A stretch of 5,655 bases of DNA from an uncultured Ruminococcus sp. GTDB lineage: Bacteria > Bacillota > Clostridia > Oscillospirales > Ruminococcaceae. A program made the translations under genes and the position numbers. The stretch is from NCBI GenBank assembly GCA_947177375.1, contig CAMWUF010000085.1, forward strand, positions 1 to 5,655, given 5' to 3'. Positions 1 to 5,652 of the stretch are shown here, piece by piece. The notes beneath the pieces were generated by a model that was given only the letters and a program-made list of their open reading frames with translations, had not been told where the DNA came from and ran no database searches. The stretch's first letter is position 1, and each line of letters starts with the position of its first letter.

Positions 1-177
1 GTTGTAGCATGTATGCCTGAAATAGCAAATGATATTATTGTTTTTGATATTATTTTAATTTTATTAGTTATTGCTAATTTATTTGCATTCAAAAAAATCT
101 ACACAACAAAAAAATCCAGCATTACACTGGATTTTTTATACATGTTGGGATTATTAATATTTATTCAACATTTTTAA
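1..177 (+). CDS. Probable C-terminal end of an unidentified membrane protein (partial at left edge)
   Basis: Frame 1 is open from the window edge to a TAA at 175-177, giving 58 residues of a gene whose start is missing. I do not recognise the family. There are two hydrophobic stretches, about residues 11-30 (a likely membrane helix that ends in FKK) and 43-57, with a lysine-rich loop between them. The coding signal is periodic: 11 of the 13 G bases in positions 1-90 fall on the first codon position. Beyond 90 this bias disappears. The frame converges with the permease gene and overlaps its last 17 bases, and the terminator hairpin at 109-137 lies inside it. The strong A/T bias makes chance open frames of this length less rare than usual, and an antisense frame is also open here, so a non-coding spacer remains possible. 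Confidence 0.45.
   Translation, partial: VVACMPEIANDIIVFDIILILLVIANLFAFKKIYTTKKSSITLDFLYMLGLLIFIQHF
63..78. promoter_or_regulatory. Weak third copy of the shared palindromic operator motif
   Basis: ATTAGTTATTGCTAAT matches the operator at 5621-5636 at 13 of 16 positions and has 5-bp inverted arms (ATTAG/CTAAT). If real, it could control a leftward gene starting beyond the window edge. However, it lies inside the open plus-strand frame and in very A/T-rich DNA, so chance resemblance is quite possible. Confidence 0.25.
109..137 (-). terminator. Intrinsic terminator of the ABC transporter operon
   Basis: A perfect 11-bp inverted repeat (AAAAAATCCAG / CTGGATTTTTT) with a 7-base loop at 120-126 begins 23 bases past the permease stop codon. 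Read leftward, it ends in a run of six T and is followed by another T-rich stretch (91-97). The A/T symmetry would let it work in both directions, but the plus-strand frame appears to run through it, so the leftward role is the safer one. Confidence 0.85.
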
Positions 178-2425
178 GTGCATCAGCCAATGGAACTTTT
201 TTGACTTTTCTCATCTGGAAAAATGCAATCACAGCATATGAAATAATGCCCAGAATTGCCATTTTCACAAATACCGACGGTGCAGCATAATACGGCAACC
301 ATCCTGGATAACTCTTGAAAAAGTATTCACACACCTGTTTCAATGCAATATTTGTAATCGGAATTGTCAATAACATAGATAATATAACAACGATAGAAGT
401 TGTCATAATATAAATACTGTTTATCTCACTATTTTGGTAGCCTAAAATTTTAGTCATAGAAATAGAGTGTGAATTTTTTTCAATAATCAGTTTGGACAGC
501 AGATATACAATCAGCATAAACATCACGATACCAAATACAAGAAAAATATTCATCATACTTCCCATTGAAATTTTCAACTGACGTGATGTTTTGGTCAAGT
601 CATCTGCTGTAATTTCAGCAGCAATATACATTTCATCAATATCTGTAATTTCCTTTTCTGAGAAGTAGCCACTGAAATAATCAGCATCATTGCCAAATTT
701 ACTGTTAAAGCTTTCCTTGTCCATGAATACGCTGAGAGATGCTGGATAATAATAGATTCCGTCAACTGTAAAGCTATATTTTTTGTTTCTAAATTGCTCT
801 TGCAATGTAATTTCATCACCAATTTCTATATCATGCTTTTCAGCATAGGCATTAGAAATATACACGCCGTTTTTTAAATTAATATTAATATATTGACTGT
901 TATCAGCGATTCCATAAATGGTTACTTCTTCAGATTTCAGTTTACCTTCTGGTGTTTTCAGAGAATTTGCTGCATATTTCTCAGCATCTTTTGCCATTGT
1001 TTCTACTGGAGCTTTCAACAGATACTGATGACTTGCAAGCAGATTTGTTGTAATATCTTCTTGATATTTATCCAGCATTGGTGTAAATAAAAATCCAAAC
1101 AGCAGTATCACATTTGCAAAAAAGATACCCACAAAAATTGTTACATAATTTGGAAGATTCTGGAATATCACACGCAGACGAAAACGTTTCATTATGCCAA
1201 TTTTGGTATTGAGTTTAAATGTCTTTTTCTTTTGTCTGCGACTCAAATCACGGCGAATAAATTTCAGTGGTGAAAGACTTAGCTTTCTGGATAGCATAAT
1301 AAAATTAATTACAAGCATAATAATCAATGGAATGACTGTTGTATTGACAAATGCAGTTGGATTCCATAGTGTTACATAAGTTGGCAAACTGTAACTTCCA
1401 TAATATGCAGAAGCAGCAAAATCTTTCAATGCCGTATAACCTAAAATATTTCCGACAATTGCACCTGCAAATGTGACAAGTATAGGCATTGCCATATAAT
1501 GTCGAATCAATTCTCCCTTTGTGTAACCTGTAGCACGGAGCGTTCCGATTACTGTAGATTCTTTTGCAATAGTATTTCCTGTTGTAATGGCAAAAACAAA
1601 TGCGATTATTACGACTACAATATACAGGAAAATTGTCATAAAAGTGCTGTCTCCCTTGATATCATCACCTGTAAAAATAATTGCTTGATTGGTGTATTCA
1701 GGAATATATTCTGTAACAGCATTTTCGTGCAAAGCAGACTGTTCATAAAGGTTTTCCAGAAAATTTTCTGATAGTTCCTTTGCCTGCACATCATCTGTCG
1801 GACGTTTGTCATATTTCCATGAATAACTATAGTGCAGTCCATTTTCGCCAAGAGAATCAAAGCACTTTTCAGTCACAATTGCAACACCAAATTTTACTGC
1901 ATCAAACATCATATCCGCAGGGCTTGAAAAAAGTGCGCTATAATCAGAAAGTGCTACAAGTCCGCTTACAGTGAACATTTTGTCATCGAAAGTCAGTGTG
2001 TCGCCCACAGAAATTGCATTATTATCTGCATACATTCTGTCAATTGCAATTTCCTTTTCAGATGCTGGAAATTTACCTTCCATAAGGCATTCAAGATTGA
2101 TTTTGTCACGTTTATGAAATACTCTCAATGTACTATCAATTTCTTTCGTACTGCATTCTATGTAGAAATTTTCATAAATCTTAAGGCTGTTCGTTTCCAA
2201 ATCAGAAATTAATGACTTATCTGCTTCTGCATATAATTCAAAGTTTCCGTCCTCAATGCTGTATTTTTCAAAGCTTTCATCATAAGCTATTGCCATACTA
2301 TTGCCTGCTACATTCCAGCCAGATATAATAGAAATTGTCCCTGCAATAAACAGAAAAATAATCAGATACTTGCCGAATTCGCTTTTCAGCTCTCTTGGAA
2401 ATCTTTTGACAAGAGGATTTTTCAT
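161..2425 (-). CDS. ABC transporter permease with two FtsX-like modules
   Basis: This is the membrane subunit of an ABC transporter of the MacB/FtsX (type VII) superfamily, which usually works by mechanotransmission rather than by passing substrate through a membrane channel. It has 754 residues in two similar halves. Each half has one helix (about 18-37; 425-448), a large extracellular domain (about 40-258; 450-615), then three helices (about 261-282, 310-330, 358-378; 624-648, 670-692, 716-736). The halves repeat visibly: a GDxxT...FTVxG strand pattern occurs at 141-155 and 536-556, and a coupling-helix motif occurs as LRATGY (296-301) and KILGY (659-663). The C-terminus, VPLADALKNVE, is typical of FtsX-fold permeases. 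The gene starts 12 bases after the ATPase stop with an ideal ribosome binding site, so the two are co-translated. The substrate is unknown; peptides, lipids, haem or metal chelates are all possible. No lipoprotein or adaptor (MacA-like) gene is present in the window. Confidence 0.93.
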   Translation of the reverse strand: MKNPLVKRFPRELKSEFGKYLIIFLFIAGTISIISGWNVAGNSMAIAYDESFEKYSIEDGNFELYAEADKSLISDLETNSLKIYENFYIECSTKEIDSTLRVFHKRDKINLECLMEGKFPASEKEIAIDRMYADNNAISVGDTLTFDDKMFTVSGLVALSDYSALFSSPADMMFDAVKFGVAIVTEKCFDSLGENGLHYSYSWKYDKRPTDDVQAKELSENFLENLYEQSALHENAVTEYIPEYTNQAIIFTGDDIKGDSTFMTIFLYIVVVIIAFVFAITTGNTIAKESTVIGTLRATGYTKGELIRHYMAMPILVTFAGAIVGNILGYTALKDFAASAYYGSYSLPTYVTLWNPTAFVNTTVIPLIIMLVINFIMLSRKLSLSPLKFIRRDLSRRQKKKTFKLNTKIGIMKRFRLRVIFQNLPNYVTIFVGIFFANVILLFGFLFTPMLDKYQEDITTNLLASHQYLLKAPVETMAKDAEKYAANSLKTPEGKLKSEEVTIYGIADNSQYININLKNGVYISNAYAEKHDIEIGDEITLQEQFRNKKYSFTVDGIYYYPASLSVFMDKESFNSKFGNDADYFSGYFSEKEITDIDEMYIAAEITADDLTKTSRQLKISMGSMMNIFLVFGIVMFMLIVYLLSKLIIEKNSHSISMTKILGYQNSEINSIYIMTTSIVVILSMLLTIPITNIALKQVCEYFFKSYPGWLPYYAAPSVFVKMAILGIISYAVIAFFQMRKVKKVPLADALKNVE

Positions 2426-2430
2426 GTTTG

Positions 2431-2440
2431 CACCTCCTTA
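2431..2440 (-). promoter_or_regulatory. Ribosome binding site of the permease, fused to the preceding stop codon
   Basis: Read on the minus strand, TAAGGAGGTG contains the TAA stop of the ABC ATPase and a full-strength Shine-Dalgarno GGAGGTG. It stands 5 bases before the permease ATG. This supports the start at 2425 and suggests reinitiation by ribosomes finishing the upstream gene. Confidence 0.9.
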
Positions 2441-3136
2441 CCAATCAAGTTCCTGAGCGGAAATTTTTTCTTTATTTATATAGTTTTTACGGATAACACC
2501 ATCTCTTAGCTTTATAACTCTGTCCGCCATATTCTTAATAGCGTCATTGTGTGTTACCATAACGACTGTACTGCCATATTTCTTGTTTAGACTTTCAATT
2601 AATTTCAGAATTTCTTTTGAAGTATTGTAATCAAGCGCACCTGTTGGCTCGTCACAAAGTAGAATATCAGGATTTTTTACAATTGCGCGTCCAATTGCAG
2701 TTCGCTGTTGCTGACCTCCTGAAAGCTGATTCGGCAGTTTATGACGATGTTCATAAAGTCCAAGGGTTTTCAGAAGTTCGTCCACATCCAGCGGATTATC
2801 ACTGAGATATGCTCCCACTTCCACATTTTCCTTGATATTCAGATTCGGAATCAGATTATACATCTGAAAAATATATCCCAAATGCTTTCTGCGATAAATT
2901 GTTAATTTTTTCTCATTCATATCTGCTGTTTTTTCTCCGTTTATTGAGATATATCCGCTGTCTGCACTGTCAATTCCGCCGATAATATTCAGCAGTGTTG
3001 ATTTTCCCGAACCAGATGGCCCAAGTAATACGCAGATTTCTCCTTTTTCGATTCCTGCATCAATTCCTTTCAGCACTTCAACTCTGCTTTCGCCTTCGCC
3101 GAAATGCTTTTTAATTCCACTGATTTCCAAAAACAT
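2438..3136 (-). CDS. ABC transporter ATP-binding subunit (MacB/LolD class)
   Basis: The cytoplasmic ATPase that drives the FtsX-type permease encoded next. It is 232 residues, the normal length for this class, and all the catalytic motifs are intact: Walker A GPSGSGKST (39-47), Q-loop Gln91, signature LSGGQQQR (138-145), Walker B ILLCDEP (158-164) with catalytic Glu163, D-loop GALD (166-169) and switch His196 in VTHN. The LSGGQQQR signature followed by IGRAIVKNP, and the TGALD after Walker B, are typical of MacB/LolD/FtsE-type exporters and extrusion pumps rather than importers. The start at 3136 is supported by AGGAGAG seven bases upstream. It is the first gene of a two-gene operon, directly behind the terminator of the P-type ATPase operon and behind a palindromic operator. 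The substrate cannot be deduced. Confidence 0.95.
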   Translation of the reverse strand: MFLEISGIKKHFGEGESRVEVLKGIDAGIEKGEICVLLGPSGSGKSTLLNIIGGIDSADSGYISINGEKTADMNEKKLTIYRRKHLGYIFQMYNLIPNLNIKENVEVGAYLSDNPLDVDELLKTLGLYEHRHKLPNQLSGGQQQRTAIGRAIVKNPDILLCDEPTGALDYNTSKEILKLIESLNKKYGSTVVMVTHNDAIKNMADRVIKLRDGVIRKNYINKEKISAQELDW

Positions 3137-3143
3137 ATGCTCA

Positions 3144-3150
3144 CTCTCCT
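3144..3150 (-). promoter_or_regulatory. Ribosome binding site of the ABC ATPase
   Basis: AGGAGAG on the minus strand lies 7 bases before the ATG at 3136, which fixes that start. Confidence 0.85.
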
Positions 3151-3163
3151 AAAAAATTCAAAA

Positions 3164-3192
3164 ATTTTAGTTAGCATAGGCTAACTATTCTT
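3164..3192 (-). promoter_or_regulatory. Candidate promoter of the ABC operon (weak -35)
   Basis: On the minus strand TAAAAT (3169-3164) is a 5-of-6 match to the -10 consensus and would give a short leader ending at the ribosome binding site. The hexamer about 17 bases upstream (3192-3187, AAGAAT) is a poor -35. The operator at 3168-3187 fills the spacer and touches the -10, so bound protein would block polymerase. TATGCT inside the palindrome (3178-3173) is an alternative -10. Confidence 0.4.
3168..3187. promoter_or_regulatory. Palindromic operator of the ABC operon, DtxR/MntR-like
   Basis: TAGTTAGCATAGGCTAACTA is a perfect 8-bp inverted repeat around a 4-base centre. Its core, GTTAG-N5-GCTAAC, is shared exactly with the site upstream of the P-type ATPase operon. 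The half-site TTAG..CTAA recalls DtxR/IdeR/MntR boxes (known consensus TTAGGTTAGSCTAACCTAA), metal-dependent repressors of iron or manganese genes. The regulator is not in the window. The match to that family is by resemblance only. Confidence 0.75.
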
Positions 3193-3232
3193 TAAAAATA
3201 TCTGACAGTGATAATCTGTCGGATATTTTTAA
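3192..3232 (-). terminator. Intrinsic terminator of the P-type ATPase operon
   Basis: A long hairpin begins 4 bases past the ATPase stop codon. Its arms are TTAAAAATATC and GATATTTTTAA, then one U.G pair (a C/A mismatch when read leftward), then GACAG/CTGTC around a 7-base loop (3209-3215). The leftward transcript ends in a run of five T. It insulates the first operon from the ABC operon, whose promoter and operator begin at its far edge. Confidence 0.85.
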
Positions 3233-3236
3233 TTTA

Positions 3237-5333
3237 TTATTTTTTTTCTTCGTCTTCATCCAGCAGTGGCAGCATACTTTTTGCACAAATTGCCATTGTA
3301 GAAGCATTATGCAACAATGCTGAAATAGATGGTGTCAGAATTCCAAACAACCCAGACAACAGCAACGCTGAATTGAATCCTACAATAAAACGATAATTAT
3401 AGTTAATTCTGTTCATCAGTTTTTTGCTTAATTCACGGAATACTGCAAGCTCTGTCAAATTTGAACCTCTTAATGTAATATCCGCAACCTCTCGGGCAAT
3501 ATCAGAAGCATCACTCATAGCGACTGAAACATTTGCAACAGCCAATGCAGGTGCATCGTTGATTCCGTCACCGACCATAATGGTGCGGTGTCCCTGTAAT
3601 TTGATTTCTTCAACCATACGATGTTTGTCTTCAGGAAGCACTTGTGCATGATATTCTGTAATACCAAGCCTTTCAGCAGTAATTACAGCTGCTTTTTGAC
3701 TGTCACCTGTCAGCATGATAACATGTTGTATTCCTGCTTTTTTCAGTAAATCAATTGCTGTTTTCGCCTCTGCTCGTGGTGGGTCGCTAATACAAAGAAC
3801 ACCTGCAAGTTTTCCGCCTATTGCCAAATAAATGACCGAACAAGCCCCTGATTTTTCATCTATCTCTGCTTGCTGTTCGACAGTAATCTTAACATTTTCA
3901 TCATCTGAAACAAAATGCCTGCTTCCGATAACTGCACGCTTACCATGAAACTCAGTGGCAATGCCATGTGCTACAATATACTGCACATCAGCGTGTTCTT
4001 CCTCATGAACAAGACCTTTGTCTGCAGCACCTTTTACAATTGCTTTGGCTACACTATGCGGAAAATGTTCTTCTAAGCAAGCCGCAATCCTAAGAACTTC
4101 GTCTGTTGTATAGGTATCAAAAGGAATTACTTTTTCAAGAACTGGCTCTGCCTTTGTGAGTGTACCTGTTTTGTCAAATACAACTGTATCTGCATGAGCA
4201 AACTCTTCAAGATATTTTCCGCCTTTGACAGTAATATGATGGTCTGCCGCTTCTCGAATTGCTGAAATTACAGCAATTGGTGTAGAAAGCTTTATCGCAC
4301 AGGAATAGTCCACCATTAGCAATGATATAGCCTTTGTTACATTTCTTGTCAGCAATAGTATCAATCCAAAACCAAGAAAACTAAATGGGACAATACTATC
4401 AGCAAGATGTTCCGCACGGCTCTGTACACCAGCTTTTAGCTGTTCAGAATTTTCAATCAAATCAATAATTTTGCTGATTTTTGTATTAGAAGAAAGCTCA
4501 CGAACACGAATAATAACAGTGCCTTCTTCCACAACTGTTCCTGCAAACACAGTATCTCCAGATGATTTCATAACAGCAAGCGGTTCTCCCGTCATGGAGG
4601 ATTCATTGACATATGCTTCACCATCAATAATTTCTCCATCGACTGGAATCATACTGCCTGTTCGCACTCGAATACAATTTCCGACTTCTAAATCTGAAAT
4701 AGGAATTAAAATTTCAGTTTCATCATTTATCAGCCATACTTTGTCAATTTTGACTGCAAGGCTGTCTGCTAGAGCTGCACGGGTTCTTTCTTTGGTATAG
4801 CTCTCCAAAAGTGAAGATACAGACAGAAGAAACATAATTGAACCAGCAGTTTTGTGATTTTTTTGTACCAGACAAGCTGCAACAGACGCTGCATCAAGCA
4901 CATCTACATTCAGTTTACATTCTGAAAGTGCTTTTAACCCATTAAGAATATATTTCATTCCTCTTACTGTTGTTATCATGCAATGAAGTGGTGCAGGAAT
5001 TAGTAGCTTTGAAAGCATTCGTTTTACAGTAAGCTTTATCAGGCTATTTTTAAATCTGTAATCAATTTCTGCTATCTGAATATCAGAATCAGGTACAGTC
5101 GGAGTCAGCTTTTTTGGTTGAATTGCTGTTATCACACGAATTACTGCATCACGATATCCTTTTTTATAATAAACCAGAATACCACCATTTTCGCTATGTG
5201 CTTCTGAATGCATTACAAATTCATGAGAGGATACTAATTTTACAATAGCAATTTCTAAAGATTTTTCAAATGCATAGCTTCCACAGCGAAAACGGATTCT
5301 GCCAGGTTTATCATAGACGATTTGAAATTTCAT
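3237..5333 (-). CDS. Heavy-metal-translocating P1B-type ATPase with a non-standard YSC metal site
   Basis: An inner-membrane pump that uses ATP through an aspartyl-phosphate to move a metal ion, normally outward. In order over 698 residues: an N-terminal ferredoxin-like metal-domain relative (about 1-72, with PGRIRFRC at 10-17, resembling HMA_2-type domains, one Cys and no CxxC); hydrophobic segments at about 106-123, 145-157 and 162-179; actuator domain with TGE at 248-250; helices at 314-330 and 335-356; phosphorylation motif DKTGT (387-391, Asp387); N-domain with PHS at 425-427 where HP is usual; TGD (542-544) and GDGINDAP (588-595); last helices at 647-666 and 672-691, including HNAS. The catalytic core is complete. 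The membrane motif is YSC (343-345) in place of CPC/SPC, so the transported metal cannot be assigned by the usual rule. The start overlaps the upstream stop as ATGA, with only a weak GGTG upstream, which implies translational coupling. The acidic tail is LDEDEEKK. Confidence 0.95.
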   Translation of the reverse strand: MKFQIVYDKPGRIRFRCGSYAFEKSLEIAIVKLVSSHEFVMHSEAHSENGGILVYYKKGYRDAVIRVITAIQPKKLTPTVPDSDIQIAEIDYRFKNSLIKLTVKRMLSKLLIPAPLHCMITTVRGMKYILNGLKALSECKLNVDVLDAASVAACLVQKNHKTAGSIMFLLSVSSLLESYTKERTRAALADSLAVKIDKVWLINDETEILIPISDLEVGNCIRVRTGSMIPVDGEIIDGEAYVNESSMTGEPLAVMKSSGDTVFAGTVVEEGTVIIRVRELSSNTKISKIIDLIENSEQLKAGVQSRAEHLADSIVPFSFLGFGLILLLTRNVTKAISLLMVDYSCAIKLSTPIAVISAIREAADHHITVKGGKYLEEFAHADTVVFDKTGTLTKAEPVLEKVIPFDTYTTDEVLRIAACLEEHFPHSVAKAIVKGAADKGLVHEEEHADVQYIVAHGIATEFHGKRAVIGSRHFVSDDENVKITVEQQAEIDEKSGACSVIYLAIGGKLAGVLCISDPPRAEAKTAIDLLKKAGIQHVIMLTGDSQKAAVITAERLGITEYHAQVLPEDKHRMVEEIKLQGHRTIMVGDGINDAPALAVANVSVAMSDASDIAREVADITLRGSNLTELAVFRELSKKLMNRINYNYRFIVGFNSALLLSGLFGILTPSISALLHNASTMAICAKSMLPLLDEDEEKK

Positions 5334-5596
5334 TCTGTGGTTACTTCACCACTTTCTGTCGTTTCATCTTCCATAAGACCAGCCTCTGTTTTAGCATCAT
5401 AGCAAATATCTGCTGCCTCATCTTTCATATTCTGAAATACTTCTTTTGCATCATTTTGCAGTTTCATACCTTTGGCAAGTCCAGAAACTGCAAGCTGACG
5501 GGTTTTCTTTGATGTAATAATCTTTTTTCCAATTATCACAGTTGCCGCACCAGCAATTGCACACCAAAGCTTTTCATTTTTCCAAACATTTTTCAT
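5330..5596 (-). CDS. Small one-helix membrane protein partner of the P-type ATPase (DUF6110-like)
   Basis: An 88-residue protein that matches my recollection of the DUF6110 family, found in Firmicutes beside metal P-type ATPases; no function is established to my knowledge. One membrane helix spans about residues 10-27 (small, glycine/alanine-rich), bounded by lysines (KK at 24-25, KK at 30-31). Then comes a charged amphipathic helical region (32-70, including TRQLAVSGLAKGMKLQ and NMKDEAADICYDAK), and an acidic Glu/Thr-rich tail (71-88) that could contact metal. There are two cysteines, Cys12 in the helix and Cys65. The start is supported by AAAGGAG nine bases upstream. It is the first gene of the operon and its TGA overlaps the ATPase ATG, so the two are made together. 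Size, topology and position resemble PacL (DUF1490) proteins, which scaffold mycobacterial CtpC-type ATPases; that equivalence is inference. Confidence 0.85.
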   Translation of the reverse strand: MKNVWKNEKLWCAIAGAATVIIGKKIITSKKTRQLAVSGLAKGMKLQNDAKEVFQNMKDEAADICYDAKTEAGLMEDETTESGEVTTE

Positions 5597-5605
5597 TATT
5601 AATCG

Positions 5606-5612
5606 CTCCTTT
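5606..5612 (-). promoter_or_regulatory. Ribosome binding site of the small membrane protein
   Basis: AAAGGAG on the minus strand lies 9 bases before the ATG at 5596, which sets that start. Confidence 0.85.
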
Positions 5613-5615
5613 GTT

Positions 5616-5635
5616 TTATCGTTAGTTATCGCTAA
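5616..5635. repeat. Tandem 10-bp direct repeat overlapping the operator
   Basis: TTATCGTTAG (5616-5625) is followed at once by TTATCGCTAA (5626-5635), with 8 of 10 bases identical and a period of about one helical turn. It overlaps the palindrome at 5621-5636 and supplies a third half-site-like element. Confidence 0.6.
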
Positions 5636-5636
5636 C
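5621..5636. promoter_or_regulatory. Palindromic operator of the P-type ATPase operon, DtxR/MntR-like
   Basis: GTTAGTTATCGCTAAC has inverted arms GTTAG/CTAAC and shares the core GTTAG-N5-GCTAAC with the site in front of the ABC operon. It lies just downstream of the -10 box, across the expected start of transcription and the early leader, where a bound repressor would stop initiation or escape. The identity of the regulator is inferred from resemblance to DtxR/IdeR/MntR boxes. Confidence 0.7.
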
Positions 5637-5643
5637 CATTAAG

Positions 5644-5652
5644 ATTATATCA
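5644..5652 (-). promoter_or_regulatory. Extended -10 promoter element of the P-type ATPase operon
   Basis: On the minus strand TGATATAAT combines a consensus TATAAT (5649-5644) with the TGn extension. The -35 would fall beyond the right edge and cannot be seen. Transcription should start near 5636-5640, giving a leader of about 40 bases that contains the operator. Confidence 0.75.

Noticed and set aside
595..1860. Two minus-strand open frames (595-822 and 1636-1860) inside the permease gene
   Set aside because: They are out-of-frame shadows of the FtsX permease, whose own frame covers them without interruption.
893..1974. Several plus-strand open frames of 60-90 codons opposite the permease gene
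   Set aside because: They are antisense to a long gene with a convincing translation, have Cys/Ile/Phe-rich nonsense-like composition and no recognisable domains.
3168..3187. The palindrome as a second terminator hairpin
   Set aside because: No T-run follows directly on the leftward strand in the usual position, the motif recurs at the other operon, and it lies upstream of a gene with its own ribosome binding site.
3137..3236. Riboswitch or small RNA between the two operons
   Set aside because: The 100 bases are fully used by a terminator, an operator, a weak -10 and a ribosome binding site; no further conserved structure is visible.
4299..4307. YSC as a sequencing error for CPC
   Set aside because: Several base changes in two adjacent codons would be needed, the frame is intact, and nearby residues also depart from the CPC-type consensus (AIKLSTP for ALGLATP), which suggests a real subclass.
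4471..4800. 109-codon plus-strand open frame opposite the P-type ATPase
   Set aside because: It is a Ser/Thr/Pro-rich antisense shadow of the actuator domain coding region, with no family resemblance.
5270..5512. 80-codon plus-strand open frame opposite the small membrane protein
   Set aside because: It lies antisense to two overlapping genes that have good starts and recognisable sequences; its Phe/Cys-rich translation looks like A/T-rich shadow.
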